This document shows, piece by piece, positions 51,083 to 59,390 of a stretch of DNA of 60,762 nt; the first letter of the stretch is position 1; every line of letters begins with the position of its first letter. A model generated the notes under the pieces. It did no database searches. It saw only the letters and a list, made by a program, of their open reading frames with translations, and had not been told where the DNA came from. The position numbers were made by a program, and so were the translations under genes. Source of the stretch: Actinomycetes bacterium (GTDB taxonomy: Bacteria; Actinomycetota; Actinomycetes; Streptosporangiales; Streptosporangiaceae); contig JAOPYO010000151.1 of NCBI GenBank assembly GCA_025964575.1, forward strand, positions 1 to 60,762, given 5' to 3'.

Positions 51083-51874
51083 TCACGGCGGCCGATCCGA
51101 TGTCGTCCCGGCAGCGATCTCCGCGAGGAAGCCGCCGACCACCCCGGCGACCTCATCAGGACGCTCCAGGTGCACCGCATGCGCCGCATCCGCGATCTCC
51201 ACATGGCGAGCACGCGGATTGATCTCGGCGAACCGACGGGCCTGGTGCCGCCGCGCGGGGTCGTCATGGGCACCGGTCAGCAACAGGACCGGGCAGCCGA
51301 CCCGCTCCAGGAGTTCGGCAGGGATCTCGGGCAGGCGACCGGAGTCCTCCTGCAACAGAGTCACCAGCGAACGCCAGTGATCTGGCCCGTGATGAGCCTC
51401 GTGGAGCCGTCGTAGCGATTGCGGCCACACTCGGTGGAGGTAGTCGACGCTCGGCATCCGGTAATCACTGGGACGCCCGGTGCCCGGGCTGACCAGCAGG
51501 AGCGACCGCGCCGTCCCGGGAGCCTCGAGTTCGAGCATGAGCGCCGCCTCGGCCCCATAGGAGAAGCCGACGATATGCGGCCGGCCGCGCTCGAGGTGCA
51601 CGATGAGCCGCCGCAGATCGGCGCGGATGGCCTGTCCCGAATAGCCGGACCGACGGAAGTCCGACCGGCCGTGTCCGCAGAGGTCCGGAAGGATGCACTG
51701 GTAGCCAGCGGACAGTCGGTCGGCGAGCCTTCCCCATTCGTACATGCCCGTCCCCGTCGCGCCATGGACGAACAGGATCGGCGGCCCGTCACCTACGACG
51801 GTGTAGGCCAGGACGAGGCCGTTGCGCTCATAGGTCAGCATCCTGGCCGCACCTGCGATCTCCTCAGACGCCAA
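51083..51874 (-). CDS. Alpha/beta-hydrolase
   Basis: 263 aa. VHGATGTGMYEW oxyanion loop, DLCGHGRSD, nucleophile Ser105 in GFSYGAEA, acid Asp204/205 (GAHDDPA) and His232 (DAAHAVHLERPD). TTG at 51874 is taken as the start because GGAAGGAA lies 7 nt upstream. ATG at 51841 is the alternative and has no good site. Possible C-C or ester hydrolase of the pathway. Divergent from the SDR at 52037. Confidence 0.82.
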   Translation of the reverse strand: MASEEIAGAARMLTYERNGLVLAYTVVGDGPPILFVHGATGTGMYEWGRLADRLSAGYQCILPDLCGHGRSDFRRSGYSGQAIRADLRRLIVHLERGRPHIVGFSYGAEAALMLELEAPGTARSLLLVSPGTGRPSDYRMPSVDYLHRVWPQSLRRLHEAHHGPDHWRSLVTLLQEDSGRLPEIPAELLERVGCPVLLLTGAHDDPARRHQARRFAEINPRARHVEIADAAHAVHLERPDEVAGVVGGFLAEIAAGTTSDRPP

Positions 51875-51969
51875 CCTGATGTTCCTTCCACGGTGAGTAC
51901 GCCGTCACGGCCTTCAACTGACTCGAAGCCAGGTTGGAGCGATCTCGTCCGCCGACCCTCGATTCACAC

Positions 51970-52011
51970 TTGACGAACGATACTCTCCCTGTACGCTCAT
52001 GGCATTCTACT
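51970..52011 (+). promoter_or_regulatory. Promoter with operator box
   Basis: -35 TTGACG (51971-51976), 16-nt spacer, -10 TACGCT (51993-51998), then the CATTCTACT half-box ending at 52011. The composite GTACGCTCAT..CATTCTACT is nearly the same at 54926. Placement of the box over the start of transcription fits repression. Drives the SDR-CoA-transferase operon. Confidence 0.65.
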
Positions 52012-52036
52012 ACTGGGGTAGTGAGGATTGCACCCA

Positions 52037-52795
52037 ATGCCAGACACGTTGAAAGACAAGGTGGTCGTCGTCTCAGGGGCGTCGACGGGCATCGGCCGGG
52101 CATCGGCGCAGCGCTTCGCCGCCGAGGGCGCGACCGTGATCTTGCTGGCGCGCCGCAAGGACCGGCTCGACGAGGCCGCCCAGGAGATCGGGCCGAGCGC
52201 AGTGCCCATCCCCACTGACGTCGGCTTGAGCGGCAGCGTCCGCAGCGCGTTCAGCCAGATCGCGAGCCGGTTCGGCCGGATCGACGTCCTGGTCAACTCA
52301 GCGGGCGTGACACGGATCCGGCTCATCGAGGAGGCGAGCGACGAGGACATCGCGGTCTCCCTGAACACGAATCTGCTCGGCCCGATCTACACCACCCGGG
52401 CCGCCATCCCCTTGCTCAGAGCCTCCGGCGGTGGGGACATCATCAACATCTCCTCCGAGATCACCCTCGATCACATGCCGCTCATGACCCTCTACATGAC
52501 CACCAAGAGAGGGCTCAACGGCTTCACCCAGGCCATGGGCAGAGAGCTACGCGGTGACTCGATCCGCGTGACCCTCGTCATCCTCGGCGCGGTGGGCGAC
52601 ACGGCCTTCGCCGACAATTTCGGCCCCGGTGACCTGGAGAGAGCGTGGCCGATCTGGGAGGCGGACGGCTACCTGAGCCGGATGAGCGGGCATCAGCTTC
52701 TCGCCTCGGCCGACGTGGGGGACGTCCTGCACTACGTCCTGACGCGGCCTCCGGAGATGACGCTGGACGTCGTCCATGTCCGCCCGGCCGGCTGA
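52037..52795 (+). CDS. Short-chain dehydrogenase
   Basis: 252 aa. VSGASTGIGRASAQRFAAEG, basic ARRKDR loop suggesting NADP, NSAGV, Ser (NISSEI), Tyr-x3-Lys (YMTTKRG). C-terminus lacks the usual VDGG and ends VVHVRPAG, placing it with the YdfG-like SDRs. First gene of a two-gene operon. Confidence 0.88.
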   Translation: MPDTLKDKVVVVSGASTGIGRASAQRFAAEGATVILLARRKDRLDEAAQEIGPSAVPIPTDVGLSGSVRSAFSQIASRFGRIDVLVNSAGVTRIRLIEEASDEDIAVSLNTNLLGPIYTTRAAIPLLRASGGGDIINISSEITLDHMPLMTLYMTTKRGLNGFTQAMGRELRGDSIRVTLVILGAVGDTAFADNFGPGDLERAWPIWEADGYLSRMSGHQLLASADVGDVLHYVLTRPPEMTLDVVHVRPAG

Positions 52796-52844
52796 CGACG
52801 CCATCCGCACTGCATGGAAAACACGCACGGGAGAAGGAGACGGC

Positions 52845-54068
52845 ATGCTCAGGCCCATGGAGGGCGTCCGCGTCCTGGAAGTCGCACAGTTCACGTTCGT
52901 TCCGGCTGCCGGGGCGGTCCTGGCCGACTGGGGCGCAGATGTGATCAAGGTGGAGCACGCCGAGTCCGGGGACGCGCAGCGCGGGCTCAGCCGCTTGATG
53001 GGCATGCCGGTCGGCGGCGGCTCGTTCGCGCCGCTGATGGAGCACCCCAACCGGGGCAAGCGAAGCATCGGGCTGGCGCTGGAGCGGCCCGAAGCCCTTG
53101 AGGTGCTGTACGACCTGGCACGCACCAGCGACGTCTTCCTGACCAACTTCCTGCCCGGTGCGCGCCGCAGGCTGGGCATCGAGCTGGAGGACATCCGCAA
53201 GGTGAACCCCGACATCATCTATGTCCGGGGATCGGGATTCGGCAGTCAAGGAGCCGAAGCAGAGAGGGGTGGCTACGACAGCACCGCTTTCTGGGCCCGC
53301 GGTGGCAGCGCGATGGGTACCACCCCTGCCGGGTTCGACGGTCTCTGCTCGATGCCGGCCGGCGCCTACGGTGACTCGATCGGCGGGATGACCATCGCCG
53401 GTGGTATTGCAGGCGCGCTCTTCGCCCGGGAACGCACCGGCGAGACGTCGGTCGTCGACGTCTCGCTCCTCGGTGTCGGCGCTTGGGCCAGCGCGCTTTC
53501 GGTCGGTTTCGCCCTTCTGGCAGGAGGTCCGCTGCCACGCATGAACACGGGTCAGACCGCCCGCACCAACCCTCTGGTCGGCAACTACCGAACGGCCGAC
53601 GACCGCTGGCTGGTGCTCGCCATGCTCCAGCCGGGCCGTTACTGGCCCGAGTTCTGCCGCCATGTCGGGCGCGAGGATCTCATCGAAGATGAGCGGTTCG
53701 CCTCCGCCGAGAAGCTGATGGCCAATGCCGAGGACGCGGCCGAGATCCTGCAGGAGGTACTGGGCAGCCGGACCCTCGCGGAATGGACCACGCGGTTCGC
53801 CGGGATGGAAGGCCAGTGGGCCATCGCCCAGGACGCCTGGGAGGTCAGTCAGGACCCCGCGCTGCGAGCCAATGGGTTCATCGCCGAGGTGACCGACGCC
53901 GAAGGACGGCGACGCGAACTCGTGGCCAGCCCCGTTCAGTTCGACCAGACCCCGGCGCGGCTCACCCGGGCTCCGCAGTTCGCCGAGCAGACCGATGAGA
54001 TCCTGCGCGCGCTCGGCAAGTCGGACGAGGATCTGATCAATCTGAAGATCTCCGGCGCAGTGACCTGA
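52845..54068 (+). CDS. CaiB/BaiF family CoA-transferase
   Basis: 407 aa, full length. GVRVLEVAQFTFVPAAGAVLADWGADVIKVEH, catalytic Asp145 (RGGYDSTAFWARGG), GxGGGM-like SIGGMTIAGGIAGALFARERTG, and the C-terminal cap. Transfers CoA between carboxylic acids (family III). A C-terminal fragment of a sister gene is at 11016-11459. AAGGAG is 8 nt upstream of the ATG. Confidence 0.9.
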   Translation: MLRPMEGVRVLEVAQFTFVPAAGAVLADWGADVIKVEHAESGDAQRGLSRLMGMPVGGGSFAPLMEHPNRGKRSIGLALERPEALEVLYDLARTSDVFLTNFLPGARRRLGIELEDIRKVNPDIIYVRGSGFGSQGAEAERGGYDSTAFWARGGSAMGTTPAGFDGLCSMPAGAYGDSIGGMTIAGGIAGALFARERTGETSVVDVSLLGVGAWASALSVGFALLAGGPLPRMNTGQTARTNPLVGNYRTADDRWLVLAMLQPGRYWPEFCRHVGREDLIEDERFASAEKLMANAEDAAEILQEVLGSRTLAEWTTRFAGMEGQWAIAQDAWEVSQDPALRANGFIAEVTDAEGRRRELVASPVQFDQTPARLTRAPQFAEQTDEILRALGKSDEDLINLKISGAVT

Positions 54069-54080
54069 TCGCCATTTTCG

Positions 54081-54108
54081 CCGCGGGTCGGTGGCCACCG
54101 GCCCGCGG
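54081..54108. terminator. 14-bp hairpin after the CoA-transferase
   Basis: CCGCGGGTCGGTGG at 54081-54094 is followed directly by a complementary arm to 54108 with one wobble pair. Lies between the CoA-transferase and the convergent TetR. Confidence 0.55.
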
Positions 54109-54168
54109 CGGCGGGCTCGGGATCGGCTACCTCGAGGCCGCGGCCTCTGTGACCGCGCGGTGTAGCGA

Positions 54169-54765
54169 TCATTCTGGGCGCAGGGCCGCAAAGACGAAGG
54201 CGCACACCTCCGCGGCGATCTGGGTCGGGGACTTGGGACCATCGGGGCGATACCACTGGGGCATCTGGTCGACCATGCTCAGCACGATGAGGGTCACGGT
54301 CTCAGGCGACACCGACGACGAGAGCTCGCCCTGGGCCTGAGCCGCCTCGACGATCTGACGAAACCTGTCGTGATACCCGCGCCGGCCTATGCGTACGGCA
54401 AGCAGGTGAGCCTCATCGAGGCGATGCATCTCACGGGCCCAGACCTTGGATTCATCGATCCCCGCCGCGGCGCTCTTCACCAGTTCTGTGATCAGCAGCC
54501 GCAGCGTCTCGGCCGGCGGGAGACCGCCTCCAGTGATGCGATCCAGGTCAGCGAGCTGCCGGGTGAGCAGCGCGCGATAGATCTCGTATAGGAGGTCGTT
54601 CTTGGACTCGAAGTAGTGATACAGGGCCCCCTTCGTGAGGGCCGCCGCGTCGACGATCTGGCTGACCGAGACCCCGTCGAAACCCTTCCGTGCGAACAGG
54701 CGGGCGGCGGCGGCGAGCAGCTGCCTCTCGACTGGGCTATCCCGGAATGACCTGTCCAATATCAC
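54169..54765 (-). CDS. TetR family regulator, KstR2-like C-terminal domain
   Basis: 198 aa. HTH near residues 30-52 (VSVSQIVDAAALTKGALYHYFESK) and a C-terminal domain with DQMPQWYRPDGPKSPTQIA, similar to the xWYRPGGP segment of KstR2-type regulators that sense CoA thioesters of steroid ring fragments. A CoA-ester ligand is therefore plausible. GTG start. A small dyad (ACTCC/GGAGT at 54764-54777) overlaps the start and could be autoregulatory. Confidence 0.8.
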   Translation of the reverse strand: MILDRSFRDSPVERQLLAAAARLFARKGFDGVSVSQIVDAAALTKGALYHYFESKNDLLYEIYRALLTRQLADLDRITGGGLPPAETLRLLITELVKSAAAGIDESKVWAREMHRLDEAHLLAVRIGRRGYHDRFRQIVEAAQAQGELSSSVSPETVTLIVLSMVDQMPQWYRPDGPKSPTQIAAEVCAFVFAALRPE

Positions 54766-54905
54766 TCCACTCGGAGTAGAGCTGTAATTGCTTGAAAAGC
54801 AAATTATGTTTCAGCTGAGCGCGACCAAGCCCCCCAAAGACCACCACGGAAGCCGATGGCCCGTCCCTAGATCCGCTCAGGGGCTGTCCACACCACCGAT
54901 GGCCT

Positions 54906-54946
54906 TGACGAATACCATTCTCGATGTACGCTCATATCATTCTACT
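54906..54946 (+). promoter_or_regulatory. Promoter with operator box
   Basis: -35 TTGACG (54906-54911), 16-nt spacer, -10 TACGCT (54928-54933), operator half CATTCTACT ending at 54946. 19 of 21 box positions are identical to the 51991 copy. The nearest downstream start is the 33-codon ORF at 55053. Confidence 0.65.
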
Positions 54947-55052
54947 GAAAGTATAACAGCGATACCAGTCAGACCGGTCAGACCGGCCACCCGAACGTTC
55001 CACGCCGCGGTCGACCTCGGCTTCCGGGCGAACGTGTCACTAGGAGGAGCCC

Positions 55053-55154
55053 ATGCGACCTCGACGTCCGCTGACGACCCCCACGTCGGCCACGCTGTTC
55101 GCCGCGCCTGGTTGTCTCGGAGGCTGTGCGGTGCCTCGAAGGGAGATTGGGTGA
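55053..55154 (+). CDS. 33-aa peptide, strong ribosome site, unknown
   Basis: A short ORF preceded by AGGAGGAG (55043-55050) and sharing its stop with the next gene's start (TGATG at 55152-55156). The peptide starts MRPRRPLTTPTSATLF and ends with a Cys pair (PGCLGGCAVPRREIG). It is too short for ordinary gene callers. The ribosome site, coupling and upstream operator-promoter support translation. It could be a leader peptide or a small precursor peptide. No homolog is recognised. Confidence 0.55.
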   Translation: MRPRRPLTTPTSATLFAAPGCLGGCAVPRREIG

Positions 55155-55492
55155 TGGTCGGCCGACTCACCGGAGGCGTCGAGGCTTCGATCCACCTGGA
55201 CGCGCTGGCGACCGAATTGATGACGGTCAGCGACTTCAGAGCTGAGATCGTGCTGGCGATCGGATCGGAGGCCGCCTTCCTCCAGGTGGCCGGCCTGCGC
55301 GCCGCCGACGTCACCGAGGAGATCTACTGCCATGCCGGTACCGGGGCATGGTGGTTCACCTGGCGGTGGGGTGACAGGATTGGGCTGGCCACCGATGTCA
55401 AGGGCGCGGCGAACGCCATCCTGCATGTCTTGAGGGTCCGCCAGGAACTCTCGATCGCCGCGGCGAGGACGTCAGATCAGTCGGTGGTGTGA
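55154..55492 (+). CDS. Small hypothetical protein of actinomycete type
   Basis: 112 aa. VEASIHLDALATELMTVSDFRAEIVLAI then LQVAGLRAADVTEEIYCHAGTGAWWFTWRWGDRIGLATDVKGAANAILHVLRV. The 'xxWWFTWxWGDxIG...DVxGAAxxIxxVL' layout recurs in short actinomycete proteins often found beside regulators, with no assigned function. Translationally coupled to the 33-aa ORF. A GTG three bases earlier is also possible. Confidence 0.65.
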   Translation: MVGRLTGGVEASIHLDALATELMTVSDFRAEIVLAIGSEAAFLQVAGLRAADVTEEIYCHAGTGAWWFTWRWGDRIGLATDVKGAANAILHVLRVRQELSIAAARTSDQSVV

Positions 55493-55499
55493 GAGGAAG

Positions 55500-55547
55500 G
55501 CGGCCGTCCTGCCCCGGCCGCCGAGGCGGCCGGGGCAGGACGGCCGC
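55500..55547. terminator. Perfect 22-bp stem terminator
   Basis: Arms 55500-55521 and 55526-55547 around a CGAG loop, 7 bp after the hypothetical gene and before the ALDH stop. Serves both convergent genes. The strongest hairpin in the window. Confidence 0.9.
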
Positions 55548-55625
55548 TCGTCCCGGCACCTTGCCCGACGATCGCCGACCGGTGAGATCCATTCTCAACC
55601 ACGGGCCCCGGCGATCCCCGTGGAT

Positions 55626-57155
55626 TCAGGCCCAGGAGATGGCCTTGAGCTCGGTGAACTCCTCGATGCCATGGTGTCCCCACTCCCTGCCGACGCCGCT
55701 CTGCTTGAAGCCGCCGAAGACACCGGTGATTCCGATCCGGCCGGCTTGCTCTGCCGACCAACCCGGGCCGGTTCCGGCAAGTGCCTCAAAGTTGCTCACC
55801 TGCGGTCCCACGGTCTGCACGGCGACGTTACCGGCGCGAATCCGGCGGGCGACGTTGAAGCCGCGAGCGGTGTTGGCGGTCACGACTCCACCACCGAGCC
55901 CGTAGATCGAGTCGTTGGCGATCCTGATCGCCTCGGCCTCGGTCCGGTAGGTGATCACTGTCAGAACGGGGCCGAAGATCTCCTCCTGCGCGATCCGCAT
56001 GTCGTTGCGGGCGTTGATGAAGAGCGTCGGCTCATAGAAGAAGCCCTTGGCGAGGTGATCGGGACGCCGGCCGCCGAAGACCAGCTCGGCGCCCTCGGCG
56101 AGACCCGACTGAACGTAGTCCTCGACTCGCTCTCGCTGCTGTTCACGGATGAGCGGGCCGATGAAGGTGTCCTTCTCCCGTGGGTCGCCGACCTTGAGGT
56201 AGGACAGCGAGTTCCTGGCCCCCTCGACATAAGCGTCCAGAAGGTGCTCCGGCAGCAGCACCCGGGTCTGGATCGCACAACCCTGCCCGGCATGGACCAT
56301 CGACGTCATCACGCCCATGCCCGCGACGTGCTCTTCCGGCACATCGTCGAGCACGATGGACGCGCTCTTGCCGCCGAGCTCGAGCTGAAGCCTCTTCACG
56401 GTGGGTGCGGCGGCGGCCATGATCCGCCGACCCGTCGGCGTCGATCCGGTGAAGGTGACCATATCGACCATCGGATGGGTGGTCAGTACCTCGCCGACCT
56501 CGACGCCGCCTGTGATGACGTTGAGCACGCCTGGGGGGAGGCCGGCGTCCTGGGCCGCCCGCGCGATCTCGTACGCGTTGAGCGGCGTCCACGGGTGCGG
56601 CTTGAGGATCACCGTGCAACCGGCGGCGAGTGCCGGGATCACTTTCACGATGTTGAGGAAGAAGGGGAAGTTGAACGGTGTGATGGCGGCGACCACGCCC
56701 GCCGGTTCACGGACGACCGCGTGGCCCGCCATACCGATGGGGCCGCCCACCGGTGGTGACACCTCCGTCCACTGGACCGCGTGCTCGACGGCGTCGGCCA
56801 CCCACTGCGCAATGTCGATGGTGCCGCGTACCTGGATGTAGTCGGCGAGGAAGCCGGTCGAGCCGGTCTCGGCCATGACCAGTTCCTTGAGGGCATCGTG
56901 GCGTTCATCGAGGACGGCGGCGAACCTCCGGAGCATGACTCCCCGCTCGCGGGGTGACATGCGGGACCAGGGGCCCTCGTCGAAGGCGCGGCGCGCGGCT
57001 TCCACCGCAGCGTCCGCCGCCTTGACGTCGGCGTCGGGAACGGAGCCGATCACTTCCTCGGTCGCGGGATCGATCACCTCGATGACGCCCAAGGCGTCGC
57101 TCTGTGTCCAACCACCGTCGATGAACATGTTGTCGTACTTCCAGTGACCACCCAC
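55626..57155 (-). CDS. NAD(P)-dependent aldehyde dehydrogenase
   Basis: 509 aa. Asn162 (PFNFPFF), Lys185 (LKPHPWTP), Glu259 (LELGGKSAS), catalytic Cys293 (AGQGCAIQTR), GPLI, EEIFGPVL. Oxidises an aldehyde, plausibly the product of P450/alcohol oxidation or of a retro-aldol step. GTG start at 57155 has GAGGAG about 9 nt upstream. Confidence 0.92.
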   Translation of the reverse strand: MGGHWKYDNMFIDGGWTQSDALGVIEVIDPATEEVIGSVPDADVKAADAAVEAARRAFDEGPWSRMSPRERGVMLRRFAAVLDERHDALKELVMAETGSTGFLADYIQVRGTIDIAQWVADAVEHAVQWTEVSPPVGGPIGMAGHAVVREPAGVVAAITPFNFPFFLNIVKVIPALAAGCTVILKPHPWTPLNAYEIARAAQDAGLPPGVLNVITGGVEVGEVLTTHPMVDMVTFTGSTPTGRRIMAAAAPTVKRLQLELGGKSASIVLDDVPEEHVAGMGVMTSMVHAGQGCAIQTRVLLPEHLLDAYVEGARNSLSYLKVGDPREKDTFIGPLIREQQRERVEDYVQSGLAEGAELVFGGRRPDHLAKGFFYEPTLFINARNDMRIAQEEIFGPVLTVITYRTEAEAIRIANDSIYGLGGGVVTANTARGFNVARRIRAGNVAVQTVGPQVSNFEALAGTGPGWSAEQAGRIGITGVFGGFKQSGVGREWGHHGIEEFTELKAISWA

Positions 57156-57266
57156 CGCGCTGCTCCTCCGTCTCGCACAGAATCACGGCATCACGCCGAT
57201 GACCATCACTGCGCACCCAGTTCTGCGCAGGTAGTTATCTTCGGACTCTAGCAGCAGATGCAAAAA

Positions 57267-57329
57267 TGGAGAATGATGTTCGTATTGAAGTAGATTTATC
57301 TACGCAAACGAGGAAACATACATTCTCCA
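57267..57329. promoter_or_regulatory. Nested inverted repeats in the ALDH/SDR divergent region
   Basis: TGGAGAATG (57267-57275) and CATTCTCCA (57321-57329) form a 9-bp inverted repeat 45 bp apart, enclosing GTAGA-TTTA-TCTAC (57290-57303). The inner dyad uses the same GTAGA/TCTAC arms as the operator boxes but a 4-nt spacer, and the outer arms resemble CATTCTACT. Confidence 0.5.
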
Positions 57330-57381
57330 GGGTGGCTACGCCCAGGCCGGTCACCGCCAGCAGTCTGCGAGAGGTGCAGTC

Positions 57382-58206
57382 ATGGAAGACGTACTAGGCT
57401 ATGCCGGACGTCGTGTCGTGGTCACGGGTGCCGCTTCAGGGATGGGCGCCGCGACCGCCCGACTCCTGGTCGAACTCGGCGCACACGTCACTGCCCTGGA
57501 CGTGAACCCGGTCGAGCTCCCCGTCGGCCAGGCCCTGCAGGTCGACCTGCGCGACCGTACGGCGATCGAGGCCGCGGCCGCGGCGATCGACGGACCGGTC
57601 GACGGCTATTTCGGGTGCGCCGGGCTTCCGGGAGGGGCCTTCTCCGCCCTGGACGTGATGCTGGTCAACTTCGTGGGTGCGCGTCACCTCATCGAGCTGG
57701 TCCTACCCAAGATCTCCGCAGGCGGGGCGATCGCCGTCGTGGCGTCCAACGCCGCCATGGGCTGGCAGTTGGATCTCCCGCAACTGATGGAGCTGGTGAC
57801 AGCCGGCGACTTCGATGCGGGGAAGGACTGGTGCGAGAAGAATCCCGAGCGTCTGACGCCTGAGGCGTACTCCTTCTCCAAGAAGGTGGTCAACGCCTGG
57901 GTCGCCTCCCGCGCCGCCACGCTCATCTCCGGGGGGATTCGCCTCAACTGCCTCAACCCGGGCCCGACGAGCACGGCGATGATGCCTCACTTCGTGGAGA
58001 GCGCGGGTCAGGAGGTCATCGATGCCTTCGTCGGACCGATCGCACGGCTGTCGACGGCCGAGGAGCAGGCGTGGCCGTTGGTGTTCCTCAACAGCCCCCG
58101 CGCCAGTTTCGTCAACGGTGAGTCCTTCACCACCGACGGAGGCTTCTTCGGCGCGGTGCAGACCGGCCAGGTGGACCTCTCCAAACTGGCCGGGCCCGCG
58201 CAATGA
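57382..58206 (+). CDS. Short-chain dehydrogenase, 3alpha-HSD/extended type
   Basis: 274 aa. VTGAASGMGAATARLLVELG, ALDVNP (NAD), GCAGLPG, Ser (VASNAAMG) followed by a ~40-residue insert and Tyr-x3-Lys (AYSFSKK), then NCLNPGPTSTAMM. This layout (large insert between Ser and Tyr) is that of 3alpha-hydroxysteroid dehydrogenase/carbonyl reductase-like SDRs. Alone on its strand. Its 3' neighbour is convergent, and the stops are 18 bp apart. Confidence 0.87.
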   Translation: MEDVLGYAGRRVVVTGAASGMGAATARLLVELGAHVTALDVNPVELPVGQALQVDLRDRTAIEAAAAAIDGPVDGYFGCAGLPGGAFSALDVMLVNFVGARHLIELVLPKISAGGAIAVVASNAAMGWQLDLPQLMELVTAGDFDAGKDWCEKNPERLTPEAYSFSKKVVNAWVASRAATLISGGIRLNCLNPGPTSTAMMPHFVESAGQEVIDAFVGPIARLSTAEEQAWPLVFLNSPRASFVNGESFTTDGGFFGAVQTGQVDLSKLAGPAQ

Positions 58207-58224
58207 GCTAGAGCAGCACCTGAT

Positions 58225-59388
58225 CTAGAGACCGAGGCCACGTCCGATGATGAGCTTCATGATTTCCGAAGTCCCCCCGTAGATGGTCTGAACCCTGGAG
58301 TCGACGAACGAACGGGCTATGGGGAATTCGAGCATGTAGCCATAACCGCCGAACAGCTGCAGGCAGCGATCGACGATCCGGGTCTGCGCCTCGGTCGCCC
58401 ACAGCTTCACCTTCGCCGCGTCCACCGCCGACAGCGTCCCCTGGTTGCATTTCAAGATCATTTGGTCGACGTAGCTCAGGGTCACGTCGACCTCGGTGGC
58501 TATCTCCGCCAGGACGAACTGGGTGTTCTGCTGGGCAGCGATGGGCTTACCGAATGCCTGCCGGGTCCTGACGTAGTCGACCGTCCACTCGAACGCCGCC
58601 TGTGCCGCGGCGCAGGCGCCGACGGCGATCGAGAGCCGCTCCAGCGGGAGCCGATCCATGAGATGGGCGAAGCCCCCACCGGCAACGCCGAGGAGGTTGG
58701 CGGCCGGTACTCGGACATCGTCGAAGAAGAGTTCCGCGGTGTCCTGTGCCTGCAGGCCGATCTTCTTGAGCTTGCGTCCACGGGTGAATCCCTGCATCCC
58801 GCGTTCGACCATCAGCAGGCTGATGCCCTTCGCGCCCGCGTCGACGTCGGTGTAGGCGACCACGATGACATAGTCGGCCTGGATTCCGTTGGTGATGAAG
58901 GTCTTGGAGCCGTTGAGCACCCAGGTGTCGCCGTCACGGACCGCCGTCGTGGTGATGCCGCGCAGGTCACTTCCGGCCCCAGGCTCGGTCATCGCGATGG
59001 CGCCTATGGCCTCCCCCGAACAGCAACGGGGCAGCCATCGCCGCTTCTGCTCCGGCGTGCCCAGTTCCACCAGGTAGGGCACGAAGACGTCATCGTGGAC
59101 GGTGAACCCCGAGCTGACCGACGCGGCGGATATCCGGGCGAACTCCTCGGCCATGACTGCACGGAATCTGTAGTCGGACACGTCGCCACCGCCATACTGC
59201 TCCGGTACGGCGATGCCGAGCAGTCCCTGCTTCCCCGCGGCGAGCCAGGCCGACCGGTCGACCAGGTGCTGTTCGTCCCATCGTTCGAGGTTGGGCAGGA
59301 TCTCGCGCGCCATGAACGTTCGAACGGCGTCCCTGAACTGCTCATGTTCGCTGTCGAACAGAGGACGGCTAGTGATCGTGGCCGCCAT
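58225..59388 (-). CDS. Acyl-CoA dehydrogenase
   Basis: 387 aa, single-gene type. AIAMTEPGAGSDLRGITTTAV, NGSKTFITNGIQADYVIVVAYTD, FAHLMDRLPLERLSIAVGACAAAQ, LFGGYGYMLEFPIARSFVDSRVQTIYGGTSEIMKLIIGRGLGL. Homotetrameric type, unlike the two paired dehydrogenases. Starts 2 bp after the thiolase stop, so the two form an operon. Confidence 0.92.
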   Translation of the reverse strand: MAATITSRPLFDSEHEQFRDAVRTFMAREILPNLERWDEQHLVDRSAWLAAGKQGLLGIAVPEQYGGGDVSDYRFRAVMAEEFARISAASVSSGFTVHDDVFVPYLVELGTPEQKRRWLPRCCSGEAIGAIAMTEPGAGSDLRGITTTAVRDGDTWVLNGSKTFITNGIQADYVIVVAYTDVDAGAKGISLLMVERGMQGFTRGRKLKKIGLQAQDTAELFFDDVRVPAANLLGVAGGGFAHLMDRLPLERLSIAVGACAAAQAAFEWTVDYVRTRQAFGKPIAAQQNTQFVLAEIATEVDVTLSYVDQMILKCNQGTLSAVDAAKVKLWATEAQTRIVDRCLQLFGGYGYMLEFPIARSFVDSRVQTIYGGTSEIMKLIIGRGLGL

Positions 59389-59390
59389 GG

